Positions 23,465-36,070 of a stretch of 64,000 bases of DNA are shown here, one piece after another; within the stretch, counting starts at the first letter, position 1; every line of letters begins with the position of its first letter. The notes below the pieces were generated by a model that saw nothing but the letters and a program-made list of their open reading frames with translations, did no database searches and was not told the origin of the DNA. The position numbers and the translations under genes were made by a program. This DNA comes from Manihot esculenta (Eukaryota; Streptophyta; Magnoliopsida; Malpighiales; Euphorbiaceae), in contig NC_035164.2 of the NCBI RefSeq assembly GCF_001659605.2, positions 24,152,665 through 24,216,664 on the forward strand, read 5' to 3'.

Positions 23465-25564
23465 TGTAACGACCCCAAAATGGACCGTCACCGGCGCTAG
23501 GATTCAGGTCGGCTTAAGGCCGCCAGAACCCGTAGCAAGCCTGCTATACTCGCTGTGTACCTGTAAACCTCATACATGATCATACATTTTCTGTGAAAAT
23601 AAAACTCTTTTCTGAACCAAGGCTTAACCTGTGCATGCACTATCTCTGTACTCTGTACTCATGTACTCTGTACTCTGTATCCCTGACTAGAGCTTGCTCT
23701 AGATGGGTTCACTCATACCTGTTAAGCCTGGTTTTCACATACAGGAAAACACATATACATATACAGATCATGTACAAAACATACATCACTAGGTCTAGGT
23801 CAAGCAACAACTATTACATCTCTTTAATATTACATGTCCACTCTAAGCTATTACAGATCTCTTTACTCTTCCTGTACTCTGCTGGACTGTCCCTGTACAC
23901 TGTACACTGAACCTGCAAAACTGGGGTTAAGGGAGTGGGATGAGCTCTATAGCCCAGTGAGTAGAACAGTAAAACATCTCAGTAAAATATGATCTCATGG
24001 AATGCACCATATCACAGACAAGCCACATCAAGAGTAAACCTGTCACCACATAGTCCCAGTAACTCTGTGCCAGGGCGTAGAATCGAGCACCTGGTCTTCC
24101 TGTCATATATGTATATGTGTATATAACACCTGTGAACTTACCATTGCCAGGGCGTAGTCAAAGGCTCCTGGACTTTGCTATATACCTGCCAGGGCGTAGT
24201 CAAAGGCTCCTGGTCTTTGCTATACGTGCCAGGGCGTAGTCAAAGGCTCCTGGACTTCCTGTCTGTGACTATGGGATCATTCAGCATTTACCCACATCAA
24301 CAAATAACAATGCAATGCAACATATTCGTGTATACTAATGCAATCAACCTATGGCATAATCATGATGCATGAGATATGCTAAAAGCAGTTTGTAGTTCAA
24401 TTAAAAATCATCAGTCTTAAGTTTAGTTCCACTCACCTCTGGCTATCTGGACTGACTGACTCTGCAGGCTCTGAAAACTCTGGAGCAGTACTCACTGCTG
24501 CTCTCTCTGGTTCCTCTGCTCTGTGCCTACACAGATAGACTCAAATGAGGGACCAAACATACTCGGACATACCGCTAAACATCTCCCCTTAAAACCCCTT
24601 AAAACACCTTAGACCAAACATAGGAAACATGCAAAGGAAGGCTGGACAGGGCACTTTCGGGGGCACCTTCGGCGGCCGAACGAAAGTCAGGCATGTTCGG
24701 CGGCCTAACTTGGACTTTCGGGGGCCGAACCTGAGTTCATCCAGAACTCAGTTTCGTGCACAAGGACGCCTGCCAATCCCTCCATCACCTGCTCAGACCT
24801 CAACACATGCATTTAACCCTTCTAAAACATACATAAACACTTCAATAAGCATAAAGGAGCTTCAAATAAATTAAACTCCAACAAACAACACACAACAACC
24901 ATACACAAAGCATAGGATCCATACACCCTAATATGGACAACTTATGCATACTCAAGCACAACTCCCCTTTCCCATCATCAAACTCATTTAAAACATGATA
25001 AAAACAAAGGATTCACTCTTACCCTTTGAAGAACAAAGGCTGGCGTGACCCCAAACTTGAAGAAATGAAGATTCAAGCTTCACAAGTTCTCAAACTCCAC
25101 AACTTCTCAAAACTAGTTAAAACTCACCAAACTTATTTTTCTTTGAAAGATTTGCTTAGAAACTCAAGAAAATCACCAAGGGGAAACATGTGCTTGTTCC
25201 TGACCCAAAGGAGAGCTTAAGCACCTCCATAGTTAGTCATATCCACTTAAAAAAAGTGAACCACCGCTTCACGTTCGGTGGCCAAAGCTACATGTAACAC
25301 CTCATCACGTTCGGGGGCCGAACATTGAGTTTAGGGGGCCGAACATGAGCTACTTTAGGCGGCCGAACTTACACTTTAGGGGGCCGAAAGTGGCAAAACT
25401 TTCCTTAGCCTTTTTTTCTTCAAACTTATTCCTTTGCTAAAACAAAAGCTTAAATCATCTAAAAACATTTTAGAAAACCTCCACTCTCCCTTCAGGGATG
25501 CTCTGACATCCTCGATTCCACCGAACGATAGGAATTCTGATGTCTGAACATGCCGGGTATTACA
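23465..25564 (-). repeat. Element C 3' LTR (2100 bp)
   Basis: It begins TGTAACGACCCCA and ends GGGTATTACA on the plus strand. It contains a hairpin cassette near 24070 and three tandem copies of GCCAGGGCGTAGTCAAAGGC-TCCTGG at about 24150-24262. GGGGGCCGAA variants at 24650-24740 and 25270-25390 stand where relatives have GGCGGCCGAA. Confidence 0.96.
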
Positions 25565-25601
25565 TTCTCCCCCCCTCAAGAACATTCGTCCTCGGATGTT
25601 C
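25565..25601 (-). promoter_or_regulatory. Polypurine tract and upstream hairpin of element C
   Basis: Element-sense GGGGGGGAGAA touches the LTR, preceded by GAACATCCG/CGAATGTTC (25580-25601). One stem pair has become a possible G-U wobble compared with B, A and F. Confidence 0.82.
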
Positions 25602-25642
25602 CTAAAACAAATTAGAAACATACAAAAAGGAGGAAACGAACC

Positions 25643-28600
25643 TCAAAACAGATATGGATACTGCTGGAGCATAGACTCCCGCGTCTCCCACGTGCACTCT
25701 TCTACATTATGGTGGTTCCATAGGACTTTCACCATCGGAATCTCCTTGTTCCTTAGCTGTCTGAGCTGTGTGTCCACAATCCGCACTGGCTGCTCTACAT
25801 AGGTGAGATCTGTGTGAATCTCCACCTCAGGCTCACTCAGAATCTGAGTCGGATCTGACACAAACTGCCGTAGCATAGAAACATGAAAGACCGGGTGAAT
25901 CCTCTCCATCGAAGCAGGTAAATCTAGCTTATATGATACATTTCCGATCCGCTGCACAATCTCAAAAGGTCCAATGTACCGTGGAGCTAATTTACCCTTC
26001 TTCCCAAAACGAACCACACCTTTCATCGGAGACACTTTCAGCAATACCCAATTACCCTCCTGAAATTCTAACTGCTTTCTGCGAACGTCTGCATAACTTT
26101 TCTGTCTACTTTGAGCTGTTCTGATTCTATCTCTGATCATGGGCACCACTCTACTAGTAATCTCGACTAACTCTGGCCCTGCCAGAGCCTTCTCTCCTAT
26201 CTCTTCCCAACAAACAGGGGATCTGCATTTCCTCCCATACAACGCTTCATACGGAGCCATCCCTATGCTAGCATGATGGCTGTTATTGTAGGCAAATTCC
26301 ACCAAAGGTAGATGCTGCCTCCAAGAACCGCCAAAGTCTAACACACACAATCGAAGCATATCCTCTATGGTCTGGATGGTCCTCTCTGACTGTCCATCAG
26401 TTTGTGGGTGGAAAGCAGTGCTAAACTCTAATCTTGTGCCCATCGCACTCTGCAGACTTCGCCAAAATCTAGAGGTAAACTGAGGTCCTCTATCTGAGAT
26501 TATTGATACTGGAACACCATGTAATCTCACTATCTCATCTAGATAGACCTGAGCCAACTTATCCACAGAATAGGTACTCCGAACTGGAAGAAAATGAGCA
26601 GATTTCGTGAGTCTGTCCACAATCACCCATATCGAGTCTATTCTGTTGGACGCTGCTGGTAAACCCACTACAAAATCCATAGCTATGTTTTCCCATTTCC
26701 ATTCGGGAATCGGTAATGGGTTAAGCATTCCTGCTGGTTTCTGATGCTCTAGTTTCACCCTCTGACAAACCTCACAGGTTGTCACAAACTGCGCTACTTC
26801 TTTCTTCATAGCTGGCCACCAATAGACCTTTTTTAGATCCTGGTACATCTTGGTGGCTCCTGGGTGAACACTATATCTCGCATTATGAGCTTCCCTCATA
26901 ATGTCTTCCTTCACACTGCCACGATCGGGTACACAAAGTCGACTCCCATAACGAAGGATCCCTTTACTGTCAAATCTGAACTCTGCACTGTTGCCTGACT
27001 GAACAGTCCTGGCAATTTTCATTAATTCAGGGTCCTCGTGCTGTCTCTGAGCTATCTGCTCCAGAAACACAGGTGTCACTCTCATCTGTGCTATCAATGC
27101 ACCTGTACCAGACAACTCAAGCTGTAGTCCCTCTTCTAAGAGCTTGTAAAGCTCCATCACAACTGGTCTTCGCTCTGCAGATATATGGGATAAACTGCCT
27201 AGTGATTTCCGGCTGAGGGCGTCTGCCACCACATTCGCCTTACCCGGATGATACTGGATCTTACAATCATAATCACTGAGCAATTCGACCCATCGTCTTT
27301 GCCTCAAATTCAGCTCTCTCTGACTCAAGATGTACTGTAAACTCTTGTGATCAGTAAAGATCTCGCATTTAACCCCGTAGAGGTAATGCCGCCACATCTT
27401 AAGTGCAAAGATAACTGCTGCCATCTCTAGGTCATGGGTGGGGTAATTCAACTCATGTTTCTTCAACTGTCTAGAAGCATAAGCTATTACCCGATCACTC
27501 TGCATCAATACACAGCCCAATCCCACTCGGGATGCATCACAGAACACTGTGAAATCCTCATGACTTACAGGCAGAGCTAAGACTGGTGCTGTAGTCAATC
27601 TCTTCTTGAGCTCCTCAAAGCTCTCTTCACACTGATCTGACCAGATAAACTTCTGGTTCTTCTGAGTCAATTTGGTCATAGGAGCTGCTATCTTTGAGAA
27701 GTTCTGAACGAACCTCCTGTAGTAACCTGCCAGTCCCAGAAAGCTTTTAATCTCAGTCACTGTCGTGGGTCTGGGCCAGTTAGCTACAGCTTCTATCTTC
27801 TTGGGATCTACCTCAATACCCTCTGCTGATACCACATGTCCCAAGAAGGCAATGCTCCGTAACCAAAACTCACACTTCGAGAACTTGGCATATAAACCAT
27901 GCTCTCTCAGTGTCTGCAAAACAATCCTCAGATGCTGGGCATGCTCCTCTGCATCTCTGGAATACACTAAGATATCATCGATAAACACAATGACAAAGTG
28001 ATCCAGAAACTCACTGAATACTCTGTTCATGAGATCCATAAATGCTGCAGGGGCGTTAGTCAACCCGAACGGCATCACTAAGAACTCATAATGCCCATAT
28101 CTGGTCCGGAAAGCTGTCTTAGGCACATCTGCCTCTCTGACTCTCAACTGATGATACCCAGATCTCAGATCTATTTTCGAGAAACAACCTGCTCCAGCTA
28201 GCTGGTCAAACAGATCATCAATCCTAGGTAGAGGATACCTATTCTTGGTAGTGACCTTGTTCAACTGTCTGTAGTCGCTACAAAGTCTGAGGGATCCATC
28301 CTTCTTTCTGACGAAGAGCACTGGAGCACCCCAAGGTGAGGTACTAGGGCGGATGAACCCTTTATCTACCAAGTCCTGCAACTGTTCTTTCAACTCTTTT
28401 AACTCAGCTGGCGCCATCCTGTAGGGAGGTATAGAGATAGGTCTGGTACCTGGCAATAATTCAATGTCAAACCCTATCTCCCTATCAGGCGGTAGTCCTG
28501 GCAAATCGTCTGGGAACACATCGAGAAATTCTCGGACTACTGGTACTGTGGCTGGTTCCCTAACCTGACTATCTAGCTCTCTCACATGAGCTAGAAACCC

Positions 28601-30571
28601 CTGACAACCCCTCCTAAGCAAACGACGAGCCTGAAGGGCTGAAATCATACCTCTGGGTGTACCTCTCCTGTCTCCTCTGAAGACACACTCTGACCCATCC
28701 TGGTCTCTGAGACTCACTAGCTTCTCTCGACAGTCCAACGTAGCACTATATGCAGATAGCCAATCCATCCCTAGAATGACATCAAAATCTGTCAAATCTA
28801 GAACCACAAGGTCAGCTGGAAGGCATCTACCCTCTATAAACACTGGACTGAAACGACAGACTGACACTGCCACTGATGGGTCACATCTAGGTCCACTGAC
28901 CCAGAGAGGATACTCTAACTCAGACCTGATCAAACCCAACCTCTCTATGGCTCTCGAAGCAATAAAGGAATGAGAAGCACCGGGGTCCATCAAAGCATAC
29001 ACATCTGAACACCCAATGATGAGATTACCTGACACCACTGTGTTCGACGTGTTAGCCTCCTCCTGTGTCACTGTGAAAATCCGTGCTGGGGCTACCGGAT
29101 TTCCACCTCGGGAACCTGCTGCTGAAGTAGAGGCTACCCCTCTCCCTCTACCTCTGCCACTAGTCTGAGGCATGACTGGAGCTACTGGCCGTACAACTGG
29201 CTGTACCACACTGCCTGAACTCATCTGCTGGGATGGTGCAAAAGTCATCTGCGGACAATCCCGAGCAATATGCCCTTCCTGTCCACATCGAAAACAAGCT
29301 GTAGATCCCAACCGACAAACTCCTCCATGTGGTTTTCCGCATCGTCTGCAGACTGGAGCTGTGCCAGAGCTTGAGCCACTACCTATTCCCAGACCTGACT
29401 TGACTTTATTCCAGAACTTACTCTTTGTTCCTCTTGCTCTATCCCATCTCTTACCGCCTGTTGAACCTGAACTGGGGACCTTAGCACCCGAAGCCTGTGC
29501 CTGTGACTGTTTCTGAATATTGGCACTAGCTTCCATTTTCCTGGCTGCGTCTACTATCGTATGGAAACTCTCCTTTTCTGCTGGAAGAATCAAGGAAGCA
29601 TACCTGGGATGCAGTCTCATAGTATATCTCCTTGCTTTCTTCTGATCAGTATCATAGGCTTGACCCACGTACTGAAGCAGATCCAGGAACTTATCTGTGA
29701 CTTCATCAACACTCATCTCATCTGTCTGTCGCAACTGTTCAAATTCAATTACTTTCATCTCCCTCGAACTGTCAGGAAAAGCCCACCCTGCAAACTCATT
29801 GGCGAACTCTCCCCACGACATGCTGTCCATTCTAGGCTCCCCATAATTCTTAAACCATTCTCTGGCTTTCTTGCATTTTAACGTGAAACCTGCCATCTCA
29901 ATGGCTCTCCTATCATCTGCTCCCAATTCACTGGTTATCATCCTAACTGCTCTGAGGTAATCAAATGGATCATCTCCCGTATTGTATTTAGGAGCATCCA
30001 ATTTCAAGTACTCCGTCATGTGGACTTTACCTCCAGATGAGCTAGGTTCATGTCTGTCAACAACAGGGGCTACTGGTTCTGGTGGTAATACTGGTTCATT
30101 TGGCTCTAGGTGTGCTGCACTTGGACGGGTAGGGGAAGATGGATACATAGGATATGGTGGATAGTAGTGAGGATATGGCATATATGGCATGTATGTAGGA
30201 TATGGGTCAAAACGAGAGTATTCCGACATACCCTCCATCGGATACTCTGGCTCCTGAAACAAGGATGGATAGCCATAACCTGAGGCCTGACCGCCTCCCT
30301 GCGACTCTCCCATACCTTCCTCAAAACTGCCTATACCCATGCTGTCATCTCTAGACTGCTCAATCTCCATAGCTTCCCTCCTTTCCTCTGATCTTCCTCC
30401 CCTAACTGTTCCTCTTCTGCTCTCGTCGACAGACCTTCTAGGGTCTATTGACGTACCTTCCCTGCTAGATCTCTGAGACCTTGCCCTTGGCAATGCAGGA
30501 GGACGAGCAGCTGGTCTCTCATTCTCTGGTGGGACTCCAGTCAATCGAGCTGATCGACGAGTTCCTCGCAT
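25643..30571 (-). CDS. Complete gag-pol-chromodomain polyprotein of element C (1642 aa)
   Basis: The single open frame has the family start [10 protein letters not shown]; an in-frame ATG 36 bases upstream is ignored by comparison with B. Approximate residues: gag domain 190-330; CCHC knuckle [14 protein letters not shown] 426-440; GRGRGRG; protease DPGASHSF near 526; RT from 720 with FIDDILVYS near 862. RNase H FCDAS and TDHKSLQYI follow. Integrase [10 protein letters not shown] to CEVCQRVK is at 1227-1270, with a DDE core, and the chromodomain [16 protein letters not shown] is near the C-terminus. Its role is to package, reverse transcribe and integrate the element. One oddity: the RT motif [11 protein letters not shown] of all other copies reads [11 protein letters not shown] here (Ile to Ser, codon at 28277-28279, residue about 765). 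Everything else looks functional. Confidence 0.96.
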   Translation of the reverse strand: MRGTRRSARLTGVPPENERPAARPPALPRARSQRSSREGTSIDPRRSVDESRRGTVRGGRSEERREAMEIEQSRDDSMGIGSFEEGMGESQGGGQASGYGYPSLFQEPEYPMEGMSEYSRFDPYPTYMPYMPYPHYYPPYPMYPSSPTRPSAAHLEPNEPVLPPEPVAPVVDRHEPSSSGGKVHMTEYLKLDAPKYNTGDDPFDYLRAVRMITSELGADDRRAIEMAGFTLKCKKAREWFKNYGEPRMDSMSWGEFANEFAGWAFPDSSREMKVIEFEQLRQTDEMSVDEVTDKFLDLLQYVGQAYDTDQKKARRYTMRLHPRYASLILPAEKESFHTIVDAARKMEASANIQKQSQAQASGAKVPSSGSTGGKRWDRARGTKSKFWNKVKSGLGIGSGSSSGTAPVCRRCGKPHGGVCRLGSTACFRCGQEGHIARDCPQMTFAPSQQMSSGSVVQPVVRPVAPVMPQTSGRGRGRGVASTSAAGSRGGNPVAPARIFTVTQEEANTSNTVVSGNLIIGCSDVYALMDPGASHSFIASRAIERLGLIRSELEYPLWVSGPRCDPSVAVSVCRFSPVFIEGRCLPADLVVLDLTDFDVILGMDWLSAYSATLDCREKLVSLRDQDGSECVFRGDRRGTPRGMISALQARRLLRRGCQGFLAHVRELDSQVREPATVPVVREFLDVFPDDLPGLPPDREIGFDIELLPGTRPISIPPYRMAPAELKELKEQLQDLVDKGFIRPSTSPWGAPVLFVRKKDGSLRLCSDYRQLNKVTTKNRYPLPRIDDLFDQLAGAGCFSKIDLRSGYHQLRVREADVPKTAFRTRYGHYEFLVMPFGLTNAPAAFMDLMNRVFSEFLDHFVIVFIDDILVYSRDAEEHAQHLRIVLQTLREHGLYAKFSKCEFWLRSIAFLGHVVSAEGIEVDPKKIEAVANWPRPTTVTEIKSFLGLAGYYRRFVQNFSKIAAPMTKLTQKNQKFIWSDQCEESFEELKKRLTTAPVLALPVSHEDFTVFCDASRVGLGCVLMQSDRVIAYASRQLKKHELNYPTHDLEMAAVIFALKMWRHYLYGVKCEIFTDHKSLQYILSQRELNLRQRRWVELLSDYDCKIQYHPGKANVVADALSRKSLGSLSHISAERRPVVMELYKLLEEGLQLELSGTGALIAQMRVTPVFLEQIAQRQHEDPELMKIARTVQSGNSAEFRFDSKGILRYGSRLCVPDRGSVKEDIMREAHNARYSVHPGATKMYQDLKKVYWWPAMKKEVAQFVTTCEVCQRVKLEHQKPAGMLNPLPIPEWKWENIAMDFVVGLPAASNRIDSIWVIVDRLTKSAHFLPVRSTYSVDKLAQVYLDEIVRLHGVPVSIISDRGPQFTSRFWRSLQSAMGTRLEFSTAFHPQTDGQSERTIQTIEDMLRLCVLDFGGSWRQHLPLVEFAYNNSHHASIGMAPYEALYGRKCRSPVCWEEIGEKALAGPELVEITSRVVPMIRDRIRTAQSRQKSYADVRRKQLEFQEGNWVLLKVSPMKGVVRFGKKGKLAPRYIGPFEIVQRIGNVSYKLDLPASMERIHPVFHVSMLRQFVSDPTQILSEPEVEIHTDLTYVEQPVRIVDTQLRQLRNKEIPMVKVLWNHHNVEECTWETRESMLQQYPYLF

Positions 30572-30774
30572 CTTTCCTCTCTGGAAACACAACATATAAC
30601 ATATCACTTAGCACATAAACATCACATATCATACACATACAATACTCATGGCATATCATAGCAGATAGGACTCAAGACCCTATCCTAGTGGACATGATTT
30701 TCCTATTGTGCTTGACCACTTCTAACCTGTCTGAGCCCAACACTGTCTCTATAGGTCCGATCATGTGAACCTAG

Positions 30775-30787
30775 GGCTCTGATACCA
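30775..30787 (-). promoter_or_regulatory. Primer-binding site of element C
   Basis: Element-sense TGGTATCAGAGCC, three bases from the 5' LTR edge at 30791; initiator tRNA-Met type. A leader of about 200 bp separates it from the gag ATG. Confidence 0.9.
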
Positions 30788-30790
30788 ATC

Positions 30791-32890
30791 TGTAACGACC
30801 CCAAAATGGACCGTCACCGGCGCTAGGATTCAGGTCGGCTTAAGGCCGCCAGAACCCGTAGCAAGCCTGCTATACTCGCTGTGTACCTGTAAACCTCATA
30901 CATGATCATACATTTTCTGTGAAAATAAAACTCTTTTCTGAACCAAGGCTTAACCTGTGCATGCACTATCTCTGTACTCTGTACTCATGTACTCTGTACT
31001 CTGTATCCCTGACTAGAGCTTGCTCTAGATGGGTTCACTCATACCTGTTAAGCCTGGTTTTCACATACAGGAAAACACATATACATATACAGATCATGTA
31101 CAAAACATACATCACTAGGTCTAGGTCAAGCAACAACTATTACATCTCTTTAATATTACATGTCCACTCTAAGCTATTACAGATCTCTTTACTCTTCCTG
31201 TACTCTGCTGGACTGTCCCTGTACACTGTACACTGAACCTGCAAAACTGGGGTTAAGGGAGTGGGATGAGCTCTATAGCCCAGTGAGTAGAACAGTAAAA
31301 CATCTCAGTAAAATATGATCTCATGGAATGCACCATATCACAGACAAGCCACATCAAGAGTAAACCTGTCACCACATAGTCCCAGTAACTCTGTGCCAGG
31401 GCGTAGAATCGAGCACCTGGTCTTCCTGTCATATATGTATATGTGTATATAACACCTGTGAACTTACCATTGCCAGGGCGTAGTCAAAGGCTCCTGGACT
31501 TTGCTATATACCTGCCAGGGCGTAGTCAAAGGCTCCTGGTCTTTGCTATACGTGCCAGGGCGTAGTCAAAGGCTCCTGGACTTCCTGTCTGTGACTATGG
31601 GATCATTCAGCATTTACCCACATCAACAAATAACAATGCAATGCAACATATTCGTGTATACTAATGCAATCAACCTATGGCATAATCATGATGCATGAGA
31701 TATGCTAAAAGCAGTTTGTAGTTCAATTAAAAATCATCAGTCTTAAGTTTAGTTCCACTCACCTCTGGCTATCTGGACTGACTGACTCTGCAGGCTCTGA
31801 AAACTCTGGAGCAGTACTCACTGCTGCTCTCTCTGGTTCCTCTGCTCTGTGCCTACACAGATAGACTCAAATGAGGGACCAAACATACTCGGACATACCG
31901 CTAAACATCTCCCCTTAAAACCCCTTAAAACACCTTAGACCAAACATAGGAAACATGCAAAGGAAGGCTGGACAGGGCACTTTCGGGGGCACCTTCGGCG
32001 GCCGAACGAAAGTCAGGCATGTTCGGCGGCCTAACTTGGACTTTCGGGGGCCGAACCTGAGTTCATCCAGAACTCAGTTTCGTGCACAAGGACGCCTGCC
32101 AATCCCTCCATCACCTGCTCAGACCTCAACACATGCATTTAACCCTTCTAAAACATACATAAACACTTCAATAAGCATAAAGGAGCTTCAAATAAATTAA
32201 ACTCCAACAAACAACACACAACAACCATACACAAAGCATAGGATCCATACACCCTAATATGGACAACTTATGCATACTCAAGCACAACTCCCCTTTCCCA
32301 TCATCAAACTCATTTAAAACATGATAAAAACAAAGGATTCACTCTTACCCTTTGAAGAACAAAGGCTGGCGTGACCCCAAACTTGAAGAAATGAAGATTC
32401 AAGCTTCACAAGTTCTCAAACTCCACAACTTCTCAAAACTAGTTAAAACTCACCAAACTTATTTTTCTTTGAAAGATTTGCTTAGAAACTCAAGAAAATC
32501 ACCAAGGGGAAACATGTGCTTGTTCCTGACCCAAAGGAGAGCTTAAGCACCTCCATAGTCAGTCATATCCACTTAAAAAAAGTGAACCACCGCTTCACGT
32601 TCGGTGGCCAAAGCTACATGTAACACCTCATCACGTTCGGGGGCCGAACATTGAGTTTAGGGGGCCGAACATGAGCTACTTTAGGCGGCCGAACTTACAC
32701 TTTAGGGGGCCGAAAGTGGCAAAACTTTCCTTAGCCTTTTTTTCTTCAAACTTATTCCTTTGCTAAAACAAAAGCTTAAATCATCTAAAAACATTTTAGA
32801 AAACCTCCACTCTCCCTTCAGGGATGCTCTGACATCCTCGATTCCACCGAACGATAGGAATTCTGATGTCTGAACATGCCGGGTATTACA
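30791..32890 (-). repeat. Element C 5' LTR (2100 bp)
   Basis: It is identical by eye to 23465-25564 except at 32560. In element sense it begins TGTAATACCCGGC at 32890. It should carry C's promoter, but no TATAAAAGG is present at the family position. The corresponding stretch (32540-32590) reads ATATGACTAACTATGG in sense, with one base differing between the two LTRs. Confidence 0.96.
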
Positions 32891-34144
32891 CTGACAACAC
32901 CGCAGCTGAACTCACTGCTGGGGTCCTCGGTTCCTCGGGTCCGAACCTACACAGGTGGACTCAAATGAGGGACCAAACATGCTAGAACATAACTCTAAAA
33001 TACTCCCCAAAAACCCCCTAAAACATCCTGAAAATATCACATAGAGATATGCATGGAGTGGCTGAACAGGGCACTTTCGGCGGCACCTTCGGCGGCCGAA
33101 AGTCCTGGACAGAGACGAAACTCAGGTAGGTTCGGCGGCACCTTCGGCGGCCGAAAGTCCCAGACAGAGACGAAAGTCTCTTTTCGGGGGCAACTTCGGC
33201 AGCCGAAAGGCCTGCCTCCCCAGCCATGTTCGGCGGCCGAAAGTACCTTCGGCTGCCGAACCTGGTTTCTGCCAAAGGGCAGAAACTTGGCTCCCTTAGC
33301 ACATTTCGCCTCCAAACCTTCCAATCATGCATATTTTTCAACCAAAGCATGCATACAAGTTCCTAGGGGCCTCAAACATACATATACCCCATCTACAACA
33401 CTTCAATCACACACAAACAAGCTACATTGTTCAAAAAGTCATCAAAACCCATAGGTTCAACATATACCCTAACATGCATTCTACCCCTTAAAAACTTCAT
33501 AAAACTTGTTTAAATCATACATTGAGCTTAAGATCGGCTCTTACCTCTTGAAGATCGAGGGTTGAGGAGATCTAAACTTGGAGATGGGAGAAGTTCCAAC
33601 TTTTGGTCTCCAAGCTCCAAAACTCGTTCTAAGCTCAAAGATCTTCAAAAACAAAGATATAAACTTGTAAAGATCATGGAAAAAGGAAGGAAAAACTCAA
33701 GATTGGGGGAAGGATGGCGGAATGCTCACCTTGGCCGAAATGGGGAGAAAAAGCTCGCCCATTTTCGGCTAAGGGACCCTTTTATAGGTGGCTGGCCAGG
33801 CCACGTTAGGGGGCCGAATGTGCCTCCGCATCCATGCAATGTTCGGCGGCCGAACTTGACTTTCGGCGGCCGAACCTGAACTTCCCTAACTCATGCTTTC
33901 GGGGGCCTAACGTGCCTCCAAAACGCATGCACGTTCGGCGGCCGAACTTGACTTTCGGCGGCCGAACCTGGGTTTTCCTCCAAGGGCTTTTCATGCCAAA
34001 AACTCATTTAATTTCATACTTAAAACCATTAATACATGAAAACATTTTTTATAAAACATGATTCTACCCTTCTAGAGGTCTCCGACATCCGAGATTCCAT
34101 CGGACGGTAGGAATTCCGATACCGGAGTCTAGCCGGGTATTACA
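32891..34144 (-). repeat. Element B 5' LTR, part 2
   Basis: It starts with the second CTGAC copy (32891-32895) and continues to GGGTATTACA at 34144. It matches 15878-17131 at offset 17013 with one substitution seen (33808). It carries B's TATA box at 33778-33788, so C separates that promoter from the B coding frame. Confidence 0.96.
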
Positions 34145-35958
34145 ACAATACTAATCCTCATTACATTACTGTATTATACCTTACATTACATTACATTATT
34201 TTACATATCATTACATGTCCACTAGTAATCTATTACATATACATAGCCTTTACCCTTGGTGACTTCCTGAGCTATCTCTGGCCCTGCAACCTGGGGGTTA
34301 GGAGAAAGGGGTGAGCTACTAAAGCCCAGTGAGCAGAACCATAAAATAGTTTATAAACATATGCCATCATGAAATGCATCACATCACAAATAATTCACAT
34401 CACGGATGGACTTGTCACCAATAACCCTCTACATAGTCCAATTGTGCCAGGGGCGTAGAATGGGCCTCATTGGACTTTCTCTTAACATAACATAACATAA
34501 CATATCCAATGTGCCAGGGGCATAGAATGGACCTCACTGGACTTCCATACCGCATCATAACATATCATATCGAGGGCTAGTGAGTCATCCAACATCCATC
34601 CACATCAACATCATATTATGCAATGCATCATATTCGTGAATTCTAATGCAAAACAACCTAGTACATATCATGGCATTCGTGATGCATGAACATGCTAAAA
34701 ATTTCATTTACTTTAAAACATAGTTCAGTTCTACTCACCTCTGGCTAACTCTGAAACAGCCAACATCGCTGGCCTCCTCGGTTCCTCGGGTCCGATCCTA
34801 CACAGGTGGACTCAAATGAGGGACCAAACATACTCTAACATGACTTTAAATATCTCCCCAAAAGCCCCCTAAAACATCACAAAACATGCATTGAAAACAG
34901 GCAAAGGAAGGCTGCACAGGGGACTTTCGGCGGCAGGTTCAGTGGCCGAAGGTCCCTCCAGAGCCGAAAGTCAGGCACTTTCGGGGGCAGGGTTCGGTGG
35001 TCGAAAGTCCTTCCAGAGCCGAAAGTCACCAACCTTCGGGGGCCGGTTCGACGGCCGAAACTCCCCTCCAAAGCCAAAAGTCCTTACTTTCGGGGGCAGT
35101 TTAGGCGGCCAAAGGCGGCCGAACATGGCTTCGGCAGCCGAACTTGGGTTCTCCAGAATGGCAGAATCCGATTCCGCCTCATGCATTCAGCCATCCAAAA
35201 ACCTCACAACATGCATTCAACTATTCTAAAACATGCATAAACACTTATTCAAGCATATAGGGGCATAAAAATAGCCTAAACCCCAACAAACATCAACATA
35301 GCATCATATTAAGCATAAAGGGTACATAAACCCTAACATTTTACATCTACTCTAAACATGCATCAAAACCTCTTAACCCTTCATAAAACTTACTTAAAAA
35401 CATAAGAGAAGATAAGGATCTACACTTACCTCTTGAAGATCGAGAGGAGATGCGATCCCAAACTTGGAGATATGGAGGAACGAGCTCCGAGGGTCTCCAA
35501 GCTTCAAAACTTTAATCTTAGCTTAAAATCTTCAAAACATGGTAAAACCTCATAAAAATCTTGAAGGATTTGAGGAGGAAACACAAAATCAACAAGGGGG
35601 TGGCGGAGACTCACCTTGCCCGGAAATGGAGAGAGAAAAGTCGCCCATTTTCGGACAGGGGGCCTTTTATAGGTGGCTGGCCAGACCACCTTCGGAGGCC
35701 AAAAGTGCCTCCGCAACTCCACCATGTTCAGCGGCCGAACATGAGGTTCGGCGGCCGAACCTGGGTTTCTCCTCCAAAACATTTTCTTTCAAAACTCAAT
35801 TTTCTTTCTATATTAAAACCATAAAAACATATAAAACATTTTAGAAAACCTTTATTTTACCCCTCTAGAAGGCTCCGACATCCGAGAAATTCCAGATTCC
35901 AACGGAGATTCCGCCGAAAGGTAGGAATTCCGATGCCGGGGTCTAGCCGGGTATTACA
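34145..35958 (-). repeat. Element A 3' LTR, part 2 (U3/R side)
   Basis: It starts with the second ACAAT copy and runs to GGGTATTACA at 35958. Joined with 14554-14894, and counting the target site once, it is 2150 bp. It contains hairpin cassettes (34440-34545), GGCGGCC/GGGGGC clusters (34920-35145), a TATA box (35663-35673) and a GGCGGCCGAA pair (35730-35760). Its partner is the plus-strand LTR at 52433-56479. Confidence 0.93.
35663..35673 (-). promoter_or_regulatory. TATA box in element A 3' LTR
   Basis: Element-sense CCTATAAAAGG, conserved with A's 5' LTR copy at 52728-52738 on the plus strand. Confidence 0.62.
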
Positions 35959-35995
35959 TTCTTCCCCCCTTAAGAACATTCGTCCCCGAATGTTC
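35959..35995 (-). promoter_or_regulatory. Polypurine tract and upstream hairpin of element A
   Basis: Element-sense TTAAGGGGGGAAGAA touches the LTR, preceded by GAACATTCG/CGAATGTTC with a four-base loop (35974-35995). Confidence 0.82.
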
Positions 35996-36070
35996 AACAA
36001 CAAACACATGCATAGCATAAACATAAGCACACATATCACAAGGAAGCACATAACAACAAAAACACTAACC

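Larger units (their letters stand above)
23465..32890 (-). mobile_element. Element C: complete, very young Tekay-type chromovirus
   Basis: Two LTRs of exactly 2100 bp (23465-25564 and 30791-32890) flank a polypurine tract, an intact 1642-aa polyprotein and a primer-binding site. The target-site duplication is CTGAC (23460-23464 and 32891-32895). Aligning at the constant offset of 7326, I found a single LTR difference (25234 T against 32560 C). It is the innermost element of the nest and, by LTR identity, the youngest. Its LTR is a distinct subfamily: the usual TATAAAAGG and most GGCGGCC motifs are altered. Confidence 0.97.
14895..34144 (-). mobile_element. Element B: complete Tekay-type chromovirus, itself split by element C
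   Basis: B has a 3' LTR (14895-17131), polypurine tract, full polyprotein (17230-22212), primer-binding site (22461-22473) and a 5' LTR in two parts (22477-23464 and 32891-34144). The 5-bp target-site duplication ACAAT flanks it (14890-14894 and 34145-34149). Both LTRs are 2237 bp once the CTGAC duplication of C is removed. I saw only four differences between them: 14935/22517, 15401/22983, 15430/23012 and 16795/33808. It lies in A's 3' LTR and is young. All parts needed for autonomous movement are present, except that C now interrupts its 5' LTR and so its promoter-to-gag transcript. Confidence 0.96.

Noticed and set aside
24142..24262. Three near-identical GCCAGGGCGTAGTCAAAGGC units considered as a CRISPR-like array
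   Set aside because: They have short, non-unique spacers, a plant context, and the same units in every chromovirus LTR. They are LTR hairpin repeats.
23593..31698. Duplicate short open frames in C's two LTRs (105 aa and 65 aa, identical pairs)
   Set aside because: Identity comes from LTR identity; similar LTRs of B, F and G do not keep these frames.
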